Shown piece after piece: positions 49,347 through 58,829 of a stretch of 64,000 bases of DNA. Under the pieces are notes generated by a model. That model was not told where the DNA came from. It saw only the letters and a program-made list of their open reading frames with translations, and did no database searches. Both the position numbers and the translations under genes were made by a program. Position 1 is the stretch's first letter. The number at the start of each line of letters is the position of its first letter. The stretch spans positions 62,001 through 126,000 of the forward strand of contig NZ_LNDD01000003.1 in the NCBI RefSeq assembly GCF_002865985.1, written 5' to 3'. Source of the stretch: Thermotoga sp. SG1. Its GTDB lineage: Bacteria > Thermotogota > Thermotogae > Thermotogales > Thermotogaceae.

Positions 49347-49375
49347 TTGAATCAGCGTGGAAGAACTTCTTAAAT
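49347..49375 (+). promoter_or_regulatory. Promoter of the YhaN-like operon
   Basis: TTGAAT at 49347-49352, 17-bp spacer, TTAAAT at 49370-49375; start about 25 bases before ATG 49407. Confidence 0.5.
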
Positions 49376-49406
49376 CTTCTTGAAAAACCCTTGAAGGGGG
49401 AGGAAT

Positions 49407-49994
49407 ATGGAACACGTTTTGATCAAAGATTTGAGGTTCTTCGACTACCCGGATCAAACGATTCTTTTCAAAGAGGAAATGGATAAGGCCAGGATGGACC
49501 TCTTGAACTATGTGACCAGGCTTTTCAGAGGGAAAAGGTTTGTTTTTATAAATCTGTTCGGTGGCATTGTAGATCCCTTCCTTGCGGAGAAATTCATAAA
49601 AGAGTTCATTCCACCGGAGTCCATCGTACTCGACGAAATAGCGGAATACCTGAATGTACCTGTGGAACGGGAGTTTTCTGTTTCGTTTCCTGATTTTTCC
49701 TCCTCTCCTCTCGGCGAAAACTGTGAATGCCTTCTGTATGATGGTGGAAATTTTGAGCGCTTCGATCTTTCACGCTTCAGGGTGAAGTTTCTGAAAGTAG
49801 AAGTTTACGAGGATCTGCCTTTTCTTCCCGAAGATTCTCTGATCGTTCTGAATGGTGTCCTGTGGAACCACGAGTACGAGGAGATAAAGAACAGAAGGAA
49901 CGTTAGATTTGTAGGGAAGGTGCTGAATAGGCGAAACTGGTCGAAGCTGGACTCTCTTCTTCTTGAAGAAGCAGGGGTGAGGGAAGAGATATGA
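49407..49994 (+). CDS. Conserved-type protein of unknown function, partner of the YhaN-like ATPase
   Basis: 195 residues, soluble, mixed alpha/beta. No motif of a calcineurin-type nuclease (the usual partner of SbcC or YhaN ATPases) is visible. Segments such as FRGKRFVFINLFGGIVDP and DSLIVLNGVLWNHEY suggest a Rossmann-like core. GGGGGAGG precedes ATG 49407; the next gene starts in its stop codon (ATGA). Confidence 0.6.
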   Translation: MEHVLIKDLRFFDYPDQTILFKEEMDKARMDLLNYVTRLFRGKRFVFINLFGGIVDPFLAEKFIKEFIPPESIVLDEIAEYLNVPVEREFSVSFPDFSSSPLGENCECLLYDGGNFERFDLSRFRVKFLKVEVYEDLPFLPEDSLIVLNGVLWNHEYEEIKNRRNVRFVGKVLNRRNWSKLDSLLLEEAGVREEI

Positions 49995-52267
49995 AGATCA
50001 GGCAAGTTTACATCGAAGGATTTGGAAAGTTCGAAGATTTCTCTCTGAATCTTAAGGATGGACTGAACATCATCTTCGGTGGAAACGCAGCGGGTAAAAC
50101 CACCCTTGCAAACTTCATCAGATACTGTCTCACCGGAAATTTAGCGGAACTCGAGGACTACAGACCCTGGTATTCGAAAAAGTTCGGTGGTCGTCTCGAA
50201 ACCGATGAAGGGACAGTGCACTTTGGTTCGGGAGTAGTTGATCCTGAGGTCTTCCTTTTCACCTCTTTTTTACCGGAGCACGTGGATGATACCCTAGAAG
50301 GATCTCAAAAGATCTCTTCCCTTGTTTCGGAGAGTTACAAAAGGCTTCCCCCTGCAAGAGAGATGGAACGTGTGATGAACGAAGACTTTTCCAGTCTGAT
50401 GGAAAAGGAAAAGTTGCTGAGAAACGAGATAGCAAACCTTGAGATGAAGATCGACGAGTGGAAGGAAAAGAGAAAAAAGGTGCTCCTTTTGATGAAAAAA
50501 AAGAAAAACCTCGAGGAAGAGTTACTGAAAAACAAAGGGCTTCTCGATGAAGAAAGAAGACGTCTGGAAGAAGAAAAGAAGCGAAAACTCCAGTCGATTG
50601 ACTCTCGGCTCGAAGAGATCAAAAAGAAACTCCTGCGTGTCGAGGCCGAGTTGAAGGAATTTGAAAGTCAAATCGTCTCATCAAAGAACGATCTGGAGGA
50701 GGCCTACGAGCTGTTTCAGAAGGTGGATTATCTGAAAGAAAGGCAAAACCAGCTTGAAATGGAGATAAAGGAACTGGAGAAAAGATACGACGAGACGAGG
50801 GAAAAGATGGAAGACATCCTGAAAGACTTTTCCTGCAGAAGTTTTGAGGAGTTGAAATTGAGAATGGAAAACCTGAGACTTCAGATAGACCTTGTTGAAA
50901 ACGAGCACAGAGCAAAGATAAACGAAATTTCGAATCGTTTGAAAAGGCCTCTGGAAGAGATAGAAAGACAGGTGAACACCATAAACGAACGTTTGGAAAA
51001 GATAGGAGACAGAATGAAGAGAGCAGACAGAACACTCTCTGTGTTCAAAGTCCTCGTCAGCGTGTTTCTGACGTTTTCTGTGGTGTCCGCTGTTTTCATC
51101 TTTCTGGCATCGAAGAATCCGTTCATCTATCTGACGTTCGCTGGTGCCGGCGGGGCTCTGATTTCCATATGGAACTATTTCAGAGTGAAAGAAGAACTCC
51201 AAAATCTGGACAGAGAATTTGTCACCATCTCTTCTCAAAAGAGGGAATTGATGGAGGAGAAAAGTCAGGTGTTGAAACGGTTGAAAGAGGCAATGGGTGT
51301 TGAGGATATCGATAAACTCGAGGATGTGCTCAAAAAACAAATGAACTCGAAGATGTTCGAAATCGCACCGTTTCTCGCAAAATATGGGAGCGATCCAAGA
51401 AAGGCCCTCGAAAATGTGGAAAACCAGATAAGAGAGTTTCTCATGATGAAAGACTCTCTGGCCTCTTCCCTTGCAGAAAAAAGGAAGAATCTGGAAGAGA
51501 TCACAGGGTACATGAGAGAGCAGGAAGAAGCGTTCAGAAAAGCGCTGGACAAGGCTGGTGTTGAGAGTGTCGAAGTGCTCTTGAAACAGCTGGAGCTGAA
51601 AGAAAAACTCCTGAGACTTGAGAGAGAAAAGAAAGATCTTCAAAATGCTATGAAGAAGCTCCTCGAAGAAAAAGAAAACGTTGAATCGATGAAATCGAAC
51701 CAGAGAATAGAAGAACTCGAAGAAAGAGTGAACAGCATTGGAAGGGAACTGGAAGCCCTGGAAATTCCACCCCTCGAAGAACCCTACGGTTTGATGGAAC
51801 AACTCACGAAAAAGCAACTGGAACTTGCTCTGACGGAAAAAATCATCGAAAATATTCCTGCCTTCAAAGACAGGGTGAAGAGAAAGTACAGTGAATTTGT
51901 GATGGGCCATACGAAGGAATTTTCAAAAGAACTGAGCAGGGTTTACAGAGAATTTTTCGGTGAAATGATGGTCTTCAACGTTTCTTCCCAGTTGGCGGTT
52001 GCGGTCAACGTTCCTCAGGAAAAATCGGTGATGAGAGTCCTGAATACGTCCGCTCTGAAGATTCTGACGTTTCATGTGAAGGATTTTGTATCGCGTGTTC
52101 TCGAAATTGATCTTCCGCTTGTGATAGACAACACCTTTGTGAACCTGGACGACAGCAAGATAGATCTTCTTTGGTCAAAACTGAAAGAGACAGCCCAGAC
52201 AAGACAGGTGATACTGCTCACGAGCGATCGAAGACTTCTCAGAGAAGAGCCCGTTTTAAGGCTCTAA
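49991..52267 (+). CDS. SMC/Rad50-type ATPase, YhaN-like, with degenerate Walker B
   Basis: 758 residues. N-terminal Walker A GGNAAGKTT (30-38), long coiled coils, a hydrophobic segment in the middle (about 354-395, VLVSVFLTFSVVSAVFIFL) as in YhaN/AAA_27 proteins, and a C-terminal half with LPLVIDNTFVNLDD (708-721). The residue after Walker B Asp713 is Asn714 where Asp or Glu is expected, and no LSxG signature is obvious. Membrane-linked DNA-repair or structural ATPase is a guess. Ends 4 bases inside the convergent CDF gene. Confidence 0.8.
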   Translation: MKIRQVYIEGFGKFEDFSLNLKDGLNIIFGGNAAGKTTLANFIRYCLTGNLAELEDYRPWYSKKFGGRLETDEGTVHFGSGVVDPEVFLFTSFLPEHVDDTLEGSQKISSLVSESYKRLPPAREMERVMNEDFSSLMEKEKLLRNEIANLEMKIDEWKEKRKKVLLLMKKKKNLEEELLKNKGLLDEERRRLEEEKKRKLQSIDSRLEEIKKKLLRVEAELKEFESQIVSSKNDLEEAYELFQKVDYLKERQNQLEMEIKELEKRYDETREKMEDILKDFSCRSFEELKLRMENLRLQIDLVENEHRAKINEISNRLKRPLEEIERQVNTINERLEKIGDRMKRADRTLSVFKVLVSVFLTFSVVSAVFIFLASKNPFIYLTFAGAGGALISIWNYFRVKEELQNLDREFVTISSQKRELMEEKSQVLKRLKEAMGVEDIDKLEDVLKKQMNSKMFEIAPFLAKYGSDPRKALENVENQIREFLMMKDSLASSLAEKRKNLEEITGYMREQEEAFRKALDKAGVESVEVLLKQLELKEKLLRLEREKKDLQNAMKKLLEEKENVESMKSNQRIEELEERVNSIGRELEALEIPPLEEPYGLMEQLTKKQLELALTEKIIENIPAFKDRVKRKYSEFVMGHTKEFSKELSRVYREFFGEMMVFNVSSQLAVAVNVPQEKSVMRVLNTSALKILTFHVKDFVSRVLEIDLPLVIDNTFVNLDDSKIDLLWSKLKETAQTRQVILLTSDRRLLREEPVLRL

Positions 52268-53118
52268 CTGCATACGATTCCTTCGTCACATCTTCCACAC
52301 TCGAGTTGAACGGTCACGTGAGTGATTCCATGTTTTTTCAGACGATTTTCTATCTCGTCGATGATTTTCTGTGCATCTTTCAGTTCCATGTTTTCCACTT
52401 CCACATGGCACTCGAAGTGGATCTCTTTTTCTCCCACCCTCCAAGCGTGAAAGTGGTGTGCATTCCTCACACCCTTTATCTTCTCTATCTCTCTTTTTAT
52501 GTTCTCAAAATCCAGATCTGGAGATGCCTCCATCAGGACATCCAGGGATTCTCTCAGTATCTCGTAAGCCTCTCTGAACATGTACGCCGTGATGCCCGCA
52601 GCGATCACAGGATCTAGCCAGTATACCCTCCAGAACTTCATCAGCACAGCACCAATGACAACAAGAATGGAAGAGAGAGTGTCCGCTATAAGATGAAGGT
52701 AGGCGGATCGAACGTTCATACTTTCTTTGGTGTGTTCGTGAAGAAGAAGAACCGATAGAAGATTGGCAACGAGTCCTATCAGCGAGACGTAGAGAAGAAC
52801 CATTGTGTGAACCATAGAAGGATGTATCAGTCTTTTTATCGCTTCCACGAGTATCAGAATCGATATCACCACAACGGAGATGGCGTTCAAAAATGCCACG
52901 ATTATCTCACTTCTTCTGTATCCGAAGGTGTACTTCTCGTTCTTTGGCTTCTCACCGATCTTGATGGCAACAAAACTTGCAAGAAGGCTCAGGGTGTCGG
53001 AGAGATTGTGAAGGGAGTCCCCTAGAAGGGCGAGACTCCCTGAGACTAGTCCTCCTATCACTTCGGCAATGGTGATGAAAGAGTTGAGCCACACGGAAAA
53101 GACGAGTTTTTTCTTCAA
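52264..53118 (-). CDS. Cation diffusion facilitator (Zn/Co/Cd efflux)
   Basis: 284 residues, CDF family. Metal-site motifs HNLSD near residue 37 and HLIADT near residue 141, about six membrane helices, and a C-terminal cytoplasmic ferredoxin-like domain with HHFHAW; the tail ends CGRCDEGIVC. TTG 53118 follows GGAGG. 13 bases after trpB2. Confidence 0.93.
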   Translation of the reverse strand: MKKKLVFSVWLNSFITIAEVIGGLVSGSLALLGDSLHNLSDTLSLLASFVAIKIGEKPKNEKYTFGYRRSEIIVAFLNAISVVVISILILVEAIKRLIHPSMVHTMVLLYVSLIGLVANLLSVLLLHEHTKESMNVRSAYLHLIADTLSSILVVIGAVLMKFWRVYWLDPVIAAGITAYMFREAYEILRESLDVLMEASPDLDFENIKREIEKIKGVRNAHHFHAWRVGEKEIHFECHVEVENMELKDAQKIIDEIENRLKKHGITHVTVQLECGRCDEGIVCS

Positions 53119-53131
53119 ATAGGATTCCTCC

Positions 53132-54400
53132 TCACGCGTAAGCCGTAAGATCCAGAAGGCCGTGACCGCTCAACGTAAATACTATCACACGTTCTTTTCT
53201 TTCCTCTTTCGCCTTCTTTGCCTCTCTTATCGCTCCCGCTATCGCGTGGGCCGATTCTGGTGCAGGGATTATCCCTTCCAGTTTCGCAAAGAGTTTTGCC
53301 GCCTCGAACGTTTCTTCCTGATCGAACGCCTGTGCTTCCACCAGTTTTTCTTTCACGAGTCTTGCTATTATTGGGGCAGAGCCATGGTATCTGAGGCCAC
53401 CTGCGTGTATCTTCGGTGGAATGAAATCTTTTCCGAGCGTGTACATCTTGAGAAGGGGTGTAAGACCAGCTGTGTCTCCAAAGTCGTAGTCGTACTTTCC
53501 TTTGGTCAGAGAGGGGCAGGCAGTCGGTTCGCAGGCAACGAATCTGATGCTCTCTCCAGAGAGTTTCTCTGGCATGAAGGGAAGGATCGTTCCTCCGAAG
53601 TTCGATCCCCCACCGTGACATCCCAAGATCACATTGGGTTTTTCTTCTAGGAGTTCGAGTTGCTTTTTAATTTCAAGCCCTATCACCGTCTGGTGGAGCA
53701 GAACGTGGTTCAAAACACTTCCAAGTGAGTATTTCGTCTCGGGATCGGAAACAGCAACTTCCAGCGCTTCACTGATAGCGATCCCCAGACTTCCAGGGTT
53801 TTCGGGATCTTCCTTCAGAAGTTTTCTTCCAAAATTTGTTTCTTCGCTGGGACTTGGGATCACTTTTCCGCCGAACAGATTCATCATGTATTTTCTCATG
53901 GGTTTCTGTTGATAACTGATCTTGACCATGAAGACCTTCACTTCCAGACCGAACTTGGCACCAGCATACGAGAGAGCACCGCCCCATTGTCCTGCTCCTG
54001 TCTCTGTGACCAGTCTTTTCACGCCTTCCATTTTGTTGTAATAGGCCTGTGCGATGGCCGTGTTCGGCTTGTGGCTGCCGGTAGGGCTGACTCCTTCGTA
54101 CTTGTAGTAGATCCTTGCGGGTGTCTGAAGATACTCTTCCAGAAAGGTGGCTCTGATGAGAGGAGTAGGCCTGTAGACCGCATACTCCCTCAAGACGGGC
54201 TCTGGTATCTCGATGAAACGTTCTTCTGAAACTTCCTGTTCGATCAGACTCATCGGAAATATCACGGAGAGCTTTTCTGGTGAGATTGGCCTTCCCGTTT
54301 CTGGATCGAGAGGTGGATCGAGTTTGAAAGGAAGATCTGCAAGAACGTTATACCAGTGCCTTGGAATCTCTTCAGGTTTCAAATTCACGACAACTCTCAT
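53132..54400 (-). CDS. trpB2: Tryptophan synthase beta chain-like, TrpB2
   Basis: 422 residues, the TrpB2 length. PLP lysine K111 in TGSHKPNT, glycine-rich phosphate loop [11 protein letters not shown], and the TrpB2-type N-terminus. It joins indole and serine but in the TrpB2 class usually works without TrpA. ATG 54400 has GGAGGG; the frame opens to 54802 but overlaps fumarase on the other strand. Apart from the main trp operon. Confidence 0.95.
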   Translation of the reverse strand: MRVVVNLKPEEIPRHWYNVLADLPFKLDPPLDPETGRPISPEKLSVIFPMSLIEQEVSEERFIEIPEPVLREYAVYRPTPLIRATFLEEYLQTPARIYYKYEGVSPTGSHKPNTAIAQAYYNKMEGVKRLVTETGAGQWGGALSYAGAKFGLEVKVFMVKISYQQKPMRKYMMNLFGGKVIPSPSEETNFGRKLLKEDPENPGSLGIAISEALEVAVSDPETKYSLGSVLNHVLLHQTVIGLEIKKQLELLEEKPNVILGCHGGGSNFGGTILPFMPEKLSGESIRFVACEPTACPSLTKGKYDYDFGDTAGLTPLLKMYTLGKDFIPPKIHAGGLRYHGSAPIIARLVKEKLVEAQAFDQEETFEAAKLFAKLEGIIPAPESAHAIAGAIREAKKAKEERKERVIVFTLSGHGLLDLTAYA

Positions 54401-54419
54401 ACTCTCCCTCCTTCGATGA

Positions 54420-54425
54420 TATAAT
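54420..54425 (+). promoter_or_regulatory. -10 element of the fumarase-malic enzyme operon
   Basis: TATAAT 20 bases before the TTG start at 54446; no -35 match at usual spacing. The 45-base gap also has to hold the minus-strand trpB2 promoter. Confidence 0.4.
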
Positions 54426-54445
54426 CTCCATTGAGGTGAAAAGAG

Positions 54446-55264
54446 TTGATCAGAGCACACACCGTTCTTGAGAAAGTAAAGAAAGCCATTGTAGAAGCAA
54501 ACGTGAAGATAAACGAAGAAATCAGAGAGATCATTGAAGAATACGAAGGCCCCTTTTCTGATATAATAAAGGAAAACTACCGCATTTCCAAAGAGGAAAA
54601 CCTTCCTCTCTGTCAAGACACAGGGATGGTGGAATTTTTCGTCTTTCTTGGGCACAAGACCGTACTGGAAGAACCCATCGAACAGACACTGAACAAAGCG
54701 GTTGAAGAGGTCTATAGAGAATATCCTTTCAGGTTTTCTGTTGTTTCCGATCCTCTGTTCGACAGAATCAACACAGAAACCAACACCCCTGCCGTTGTTC
54801 ATCTCTTTCAGGTCGAGGGAAACAAACTCGAGATCAGATTCCTTGTGAAGGGTGGGGGAAGCGAGAATCTCTCAGTTCTTCGCATGATGAATCCAACCTC
54901 CGGGATAGACAGAATCAAAGAGTTCGTCGTTGAGCACATTAAAGAACACGGAGCGAAGGCCTGTCCTCCTCTTCATGTGGGTATTGGAATAGGCGGTACG
55001 GCTGACAAGGCCGTTCTTCTTTCAAAACTTGCTCTGACAAGAGATTTCAAAGAAAGAAACGAAGATCCAAGGTACGCCGAACTCGAAAGAGAACTCGAGA
55101 ACGAGCTGAACCTTCTTGGAATAGGATTTCAGGGATTGGGAAAGGGAAAAACCGTTTATTCCGTTCATATAGAACATTTTCCAACTCACATCGCCACCCT
55201 GCCCGTTGCCATCTCGGTGGACTGCTATCTTTGCAGAAAGGGGAAAGTGATCGTTGAAGGTTGA
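54446..55264 (+). CDS. fumA: Fumarate hydratase class I, alpha subunit
   Basis: 272 residues. 4Fe-4S-type hydratase N-terminal domain with [31 protein letters not shown], and [13 protein letters not shown]. Heterodimeric fumarases split the enzyme into alpha and beta parts. TTG 54446 has GAGGTGA six bases upstream. It hydrates fumarate to malate with the beta subunit. Confidence 0.92.
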   Translation: MIRAHTVLEKVKKAIVEANVKINEEIREIIEEYEGPFSDIIKENYRISKEENLPLCQDTGMVEFFVFLGHKTVLEEPIEQTLNKAVEEVYREYPFRFSVVSDPLFDRINTETNTPAVVHLFQVEGNKLEIRFLVKGGGSENLSVLRMMNPTSGIDRIKEFVVEHIKEHGAKACPPLHVGIGIGGTADKAVLLSKLALTRDFKERNEDPRYAELERELENELNLLGIGFQGLGKGKTVYSVHIEHFPTHIATLPVAISVDCYLCRKGKVIVEG

Positions 55265-55748
55265 AGAACTGAAAGCCGGCCAGGAGATACGCTACTCTGG
55301 AAAGCTCATCGTTATGAGAGATCAAGCCCAGAAAAGACTGAAAGAATTCCTGGAAAAAGGAGAAAAACTGCCCTTGAATCTTGAAGGGCAGATAGTGTTC
55401 TATGCGGGACCTGCCAGAACTCCCCAGGGAAAGGTAATAGGTGCTATAGGACCTACTACGAGTGCCAGGATGGATGATTACCTGGAGATGCTCTTCAGAC
55501 TCGGTGTAGTGGCAACGGTAGGAAAGGGGAAAAGATCGAAGAAAGCGATCGACACTTGCAGGAAATGGAAAAGAGTTTACTTCATAACACCGAGTGGAGC
55601 GGCTGCTGCCCTTTCAAAAAGGGTGAAGAGCGCCCGGGTGCTCGCGTTCGAAGACCTGGGACCGGAGGCCATATACGAAATAGAGGTGGAAGAGTTTCCT
55701 CTCGTTGTGGCGATAGACAGTGAAGGTAACACAATCTTCGAGGAGTGA
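55254..55748 (+). CDS. fumB: Fumarate hydratase class I, beta subunit
   Basis: 164 residues. C-terminal hydratase domain with FYAGPARTPQGKVIGAIGPTTSARMD, the signature of the beta part. TTG 55254 lies in the end of the alpha gene (11-nt overlap) with a weak ribosome site, so translation is coupled. Confidence 0.92.
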   Translation: MKVEELKAGQEIRYSGKLIVMRDQAQKRLKEFLEKGEKLPLNLEGQIVFYAGPARTPQGKVIGAIGPTTSARMDDYLEMLFRLGVVATVGKGKRSKKAIDTCRKWKRVYFITPSGAAAALSKRVKSARVLAFEDLGPEAIYEIEVEEFPLVVAIDSEGNTIFEE

Positions 55749-55752
55749 GAGA

Positions 55753-56883
55753 ATGGATCCTCTGGAGATTCACAGATTTTTGAAAGGAAAGATAAGGATC
55801 TCCCTCCCCGTTGAGAGGGTGGACAAAGAGATCCTTTCACTTCTCTACACCCCCGGTGTTGCTGAAGTTGCCAGGGTCTGTGCCGAAAATCCAGAGAACA
55901 CCTACACCTACACGTCCAGATGGAACACAATCGCCGTTGTTTCGGATGGAAGCGCCGTACTGGGACTTGGAAACATAGGACCTTACGGGGCGCTTCCTGT
56001 GATGGAGGGCAAGGCGTTTCTTTTCAAGGCCTTCGCGGATCTTGATGCCTTTCCCATCTGTCTTTCTGAATCCAGTGAGGAGAGGATCGTCGAAATCGTG
56101 AAAAGTCTGGAACCAAGCTTTGGTGGTATAAACCTTGAAGATATAGCGGCACCGAAGTGTTTCAGGATCCTTCAGCGTCTCTCCGAAGAGATGAGTATCC
56201 CTGTTTTTCACGACGATCAACAGGGAACAGCAGTTGTTGTGTCTGCAGCCTTTCTCAACGCACTGAAACTTGTGGGGAAAAAGATAGAAGAAGTGAAAGT
56301 GGTGGTGAACGGGATAGGGGCTGCGGGATACAACATCGTGAGATTCCTCCTTGACCTTGGGGTGAAGAACGTTGTGGCAGTGGACAAAAACGGTATCCTC
56401 AACGAAAAACACCCGAAAACCTGTCTGAACGAGTACCACCTCGAAATCGCCCGCATCACCAATCCGGAGAGACTCTCAGGTGATCTCGAAACAGCACTCG
56501 ACGGCGCAGACTTCTTCATAGGTGTTTCGAAAGGAAACATCGTGAGGCCAGAATGGATAGAGAAGATGAACGTAAAACCCGTTGTCTTCGCACTCGCAAA
56601 TCCTATTCCTGAGATAGATCCCCGTCTTGCAAAAGAGGCGGGAGCGTTCATCGTTGCAACGGGAAGGTCAGATTATCCAAACCAGGTGAACAACCTTCTT
56701 GCCTTTCCCGGCATCATGAAAGGAGCCGTGGAGAGAAGATCAAAGATCACAAAGAACATGCTCTTTTCCGCTGTGGATGCGATCGCAAACTCGTGCGAGC
56801 CCCATCCTGACAGAATCATCCCCGAGGCGTTCGACATGAGGGTGCACCAGAACGTCTATTTCGCGGTCAAGAATTCATCGTGA
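55753..56883 (+). CDS. NAD(P)-dependent malic enzyme
   Basis: 376 residues, the short bacterial malic enzyme. YTPGVAEVARV (Tyr), SDGSAVLGLGNIGPYGALPVMEGKAFLFK (Lys), metal-binding HDDQQGTA and NAD motif NGIGAAGYNI are present. It oxidatively decarboxylates malate to pyruvate. ATG 55753, 4 bases after fumB, preferred to the earlier GTG-type extension. With fumarase it links fumarate to pyruvate. Confidence 0.95.
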   Translation: MDPLEIHRFLKGKIRISLPVERVDKEILSLLYTPGVAEVARVCAENPENTYTYTSRWNTIAVVSDGSAVLGLGNIGPYGALPVMEGKAFLFKAFADLDAFPICLSESSEERIVEIVKSLEPSFGGINLEDIAAPKCFRILQRLSEEMSIPVFHDDQQGTAVVVSAAFLNALKLVGKKIEEVKVVVNGIGAAGYNIVRFLLDLGVKNVVAVDKNGILNEKHPKTCLNEYHLEIARITNPERLSGDLETALDGADFFIGVSKGNIVRPEWIEKMNVKPVVFALANPIPEIDPRLAKEAGAFIVATGRSDYPNQVNNLLAFPGIMKGAVERRSKITKNMLFSAVDAIANSCEPHPDRIIPEAFDMRVHQNVYFAVKNSS

Positions 56884-58101
56884 GCGTCTTTTTATTTGCC
56901 ATCCAAGAACGACATAATCCGAGTTGAACATCTTGAAAGCAGCACTGATAACGACGATGGAGAAAGCGGCAAGATAGATTATTCCCGAAACGATGAGAGA
57001 GTAATCCCCGTAAAAGATCAGTTTTGGAGCCATGATGGGATGTGAGAAGGGAATGGCAAAGACAACCACCTTAAGAACATCTGGGAGATTCGAAAAATCC
57101 ACGATCATGTTCGCTATCATGGGTATCAAAGCGAGAATCGATATGGGAAAGGTAAGAAGCTGAGCGCTTCTGTTATCTTTTGCCATGATACCGAGGAACA
57201 TGCAGAGAGAAAGGCCGGCAAGGATGGAAAGGAACAGACTGGTTCCTATCAGTAGAAGATCCGTTGCACCGAAACTCATACCCATTCCCTGCGTGTTCTG
57301 AGTTAGCGATCTCAGGTAGTTGTAAAATCCCACCATGTATATTCCTGCAAGAATCAGGCCAACGATTGTGCTCCCCAGGATCTTTGCGAGCACTATGTGC
57401 TCTCTTTTCACAGGCATCGTGAGGAGTGTCTCCAGAGTTTTGTTTTCTTTCTCCAGGGCAAGGGAGGATATGAGAGACGATCCCGACATGATGATGAGCA
57501 TCATGATCAGTATGGGTATCATTATGTTTTGAGAGTAGAAGATGTTTATGATCACATCTGGCGAATGGTTTTCGTAAAACTTTCCTTTCAGATACGTGTG
57601 CTGAACGATCGTGAACGGATCGAACAGGAACTGTGCCCTTTCTGGATCGCCGAGTATCAGAGAAGCGATCTTCACCCTGATCGGCTCAAGAAGGGAAAGA
57701 ACCATCCCTGTGGAGATGCTGTCGGATATCCCCGTTCCCTTCAGATACCATACGATCTCCACCCGGGTTTTCTTCCCTGATGTCAGATCTCTGGAGAAAC
57801 TATCCGGTATCAGAACAATCGCAGAGGCCTTCTTTTCCATCACTACTTTCTCTGCTTCCTTCAAATCGTTTCCCGCGTAGATGAGATCCGACGCGTTACT
57901 GAATTCTTGCCTCATCAGTTCAGAAAACACTCCGCTGTCTTTCATCACAACTGCTATTTTCGGTTTCTGAGTGGACTTTTCTATCGTACTTTCGAAAACA
58001 CTTCCCAGAAAACTATACAGAATGGAGATTACAACTACAGAAACGATAGCCCCTAAATTGAGAAGTTCTTTTATTTCTTTTTTCAGAAGTTTTCTGAACA
58101 T
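56875..58101 (-). CDS. ABC-2 type exporter permease (NatB-like)
   Basis: 408 residues. One N-terminal membrane helix, a periplasmic domain (about 50-190), and five further helices (SQNIMIPILIMMLIIMSGSSLISSLALEKENKTLETLLTMPV) typical of NatB/ABC2_membrane_3. ATG 58101 lies in the end of its ATPase gene (19-nt overlap). Confidence 0.9.
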   Translation of the reverse strand: MFRKLLKKEIKELLNLGAIVSVVVISILYSFLGSVFESTIEKSTQKPKIAVVMKDSGVFSELMRQEFSNASDLIYAGNDLKEAEKVVMEKKASAIVLIPDSFSRDLTSGKKTRVEIVWYLKGTGISDSISTGMVLSLLEPIRVKIASLILGDPERAQFLFDPFTIVQHTYLKGKFYENHSPDVIINIFYSQNIMIPILIMMLIIMSGSSLISSLALEKENKTLETLLTMPVKREHIVLAKILGSTIVGLILAGIYMVGFYNYLRSLTQNTQGMGMSFGATDLLLIGTSLFLSILAGLSLCMFLGIMAKDNRSAQLLTFPISILALIPMIANMIVDFSNLPDVLKVVVFAIPFSHPIMAPKLIFYGDYSLIVSGIIYLAAFSIVVISAAFKMFNSDYVVLGWQIKRRSR

Positions 58102-58817
58102 CTTATCGCCTCCTCGAAGACTTCTTCGATGTTCTGTGCACTGTACCTTTCTTTGAGTTCTTCCACGGTGCCAGATTCGACGATCCTGCCGTTATGGATC
58201 AGTGCGATTCGGTCGCAGAGGTACTCCACCTCCAGCATGTTGTGTGAGGAAAGTAATATGGTGAGACCTTCCCGAACCGCCTGTTTCAGTATCTTTCTCA
58301 CTTCTCTTGCGTTGAGAACATCGAGACCGGAAGTGGGTTCGTCCAGTATGGCAAGATGTGGATTCACCATCAGGGATCTTGCTATGAGAAGCTTTCTCAC
58401 CATTCCTTTACTGTAGGTGGAAATTCTGTCCTTCACTCTGTCTCCGAGTCCAGAGATTTCAACGGCTTTCTCGACCATGGCTTCAATTTCTCTGGGATCT
58501 TTCGTGTAAAAACCTGCTACAAATCTCAGATATTCGATTCCCCTCATGTTTCTGTACGCTCCTGCTTCTTCCGGGAGGTAGCTGATCAGTTTTCTCACCT
58601 CGTGTGGCTCTTTGACCACATCTTTTCCGAAGATGGAAATTTTCCCAGAGGAGGGTTTTATAAGGGTGGACAGGACCCTGAGGGTGGTGGTTTTTCCCGC
58701 TCCGTTGGGACCTATTAAACCGAAAATTTCTCCCTCTTCGATCTCAAAAGAAATCCCCTTGAGGATTTCTCTTCTTCCGATGCTTTTCTTCAGGTCTTTG
58801 ACGGTCACAGCCCCCAT
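58083..58817 (-). CDS. ABC exporter ATP-binding protein (NatA-like)
   Basis: 244 residues. Walker A GPNGAGKTT, signature YSKGMVRK in place of LSGGQ, Walker B LAILDEPTSGLD, H-loop SSHNMLEVE. ATG 58817 is 12 bases after the thrB end, with GGGGGGTG upstream, so the exporter is likely transcribed with the threonine genes. Confidence 0.9.
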   Translation of the reverse strand: MGAVTVKDLKKSIGRREILKGISFEIEEGEIFGLIGPNGAGKTTTLRVLSTLIKPSSGKISIFGKDVVKEPHEVRKLISYLPEEAGAYRNMRGIEYLRFVAGFYTKDPREIEAMVEKAVEISGLGDRVKDRISTYSKGMVRKLLIARSLMVNPHLAILDEPTSGLDVLNAREVRKILKQAVREGLTILLSSHNMLEVEYLCDRIALIHNGRIVESGTVEELKERYSAQNIEEVFEEAIRCSENF

Positions 58818-58829
58818 GAGAACACCCCC

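Noticed and set aside
50681-51910. 409-codon open frame antisense to the YhaN-like gene
   Set aside because: Phe/His/Ser-rich shadow of a Lys/Glu-rich coiled coil.
54401-54802. N-terminal extension of TrpB2 by about 134 residues
   Set aside because: It lies opposite the fumarase alpha gene, shows no TrpB-like sequence, and ATG 54400 has a perfect ribosome site and gives the normal 422-residue length.
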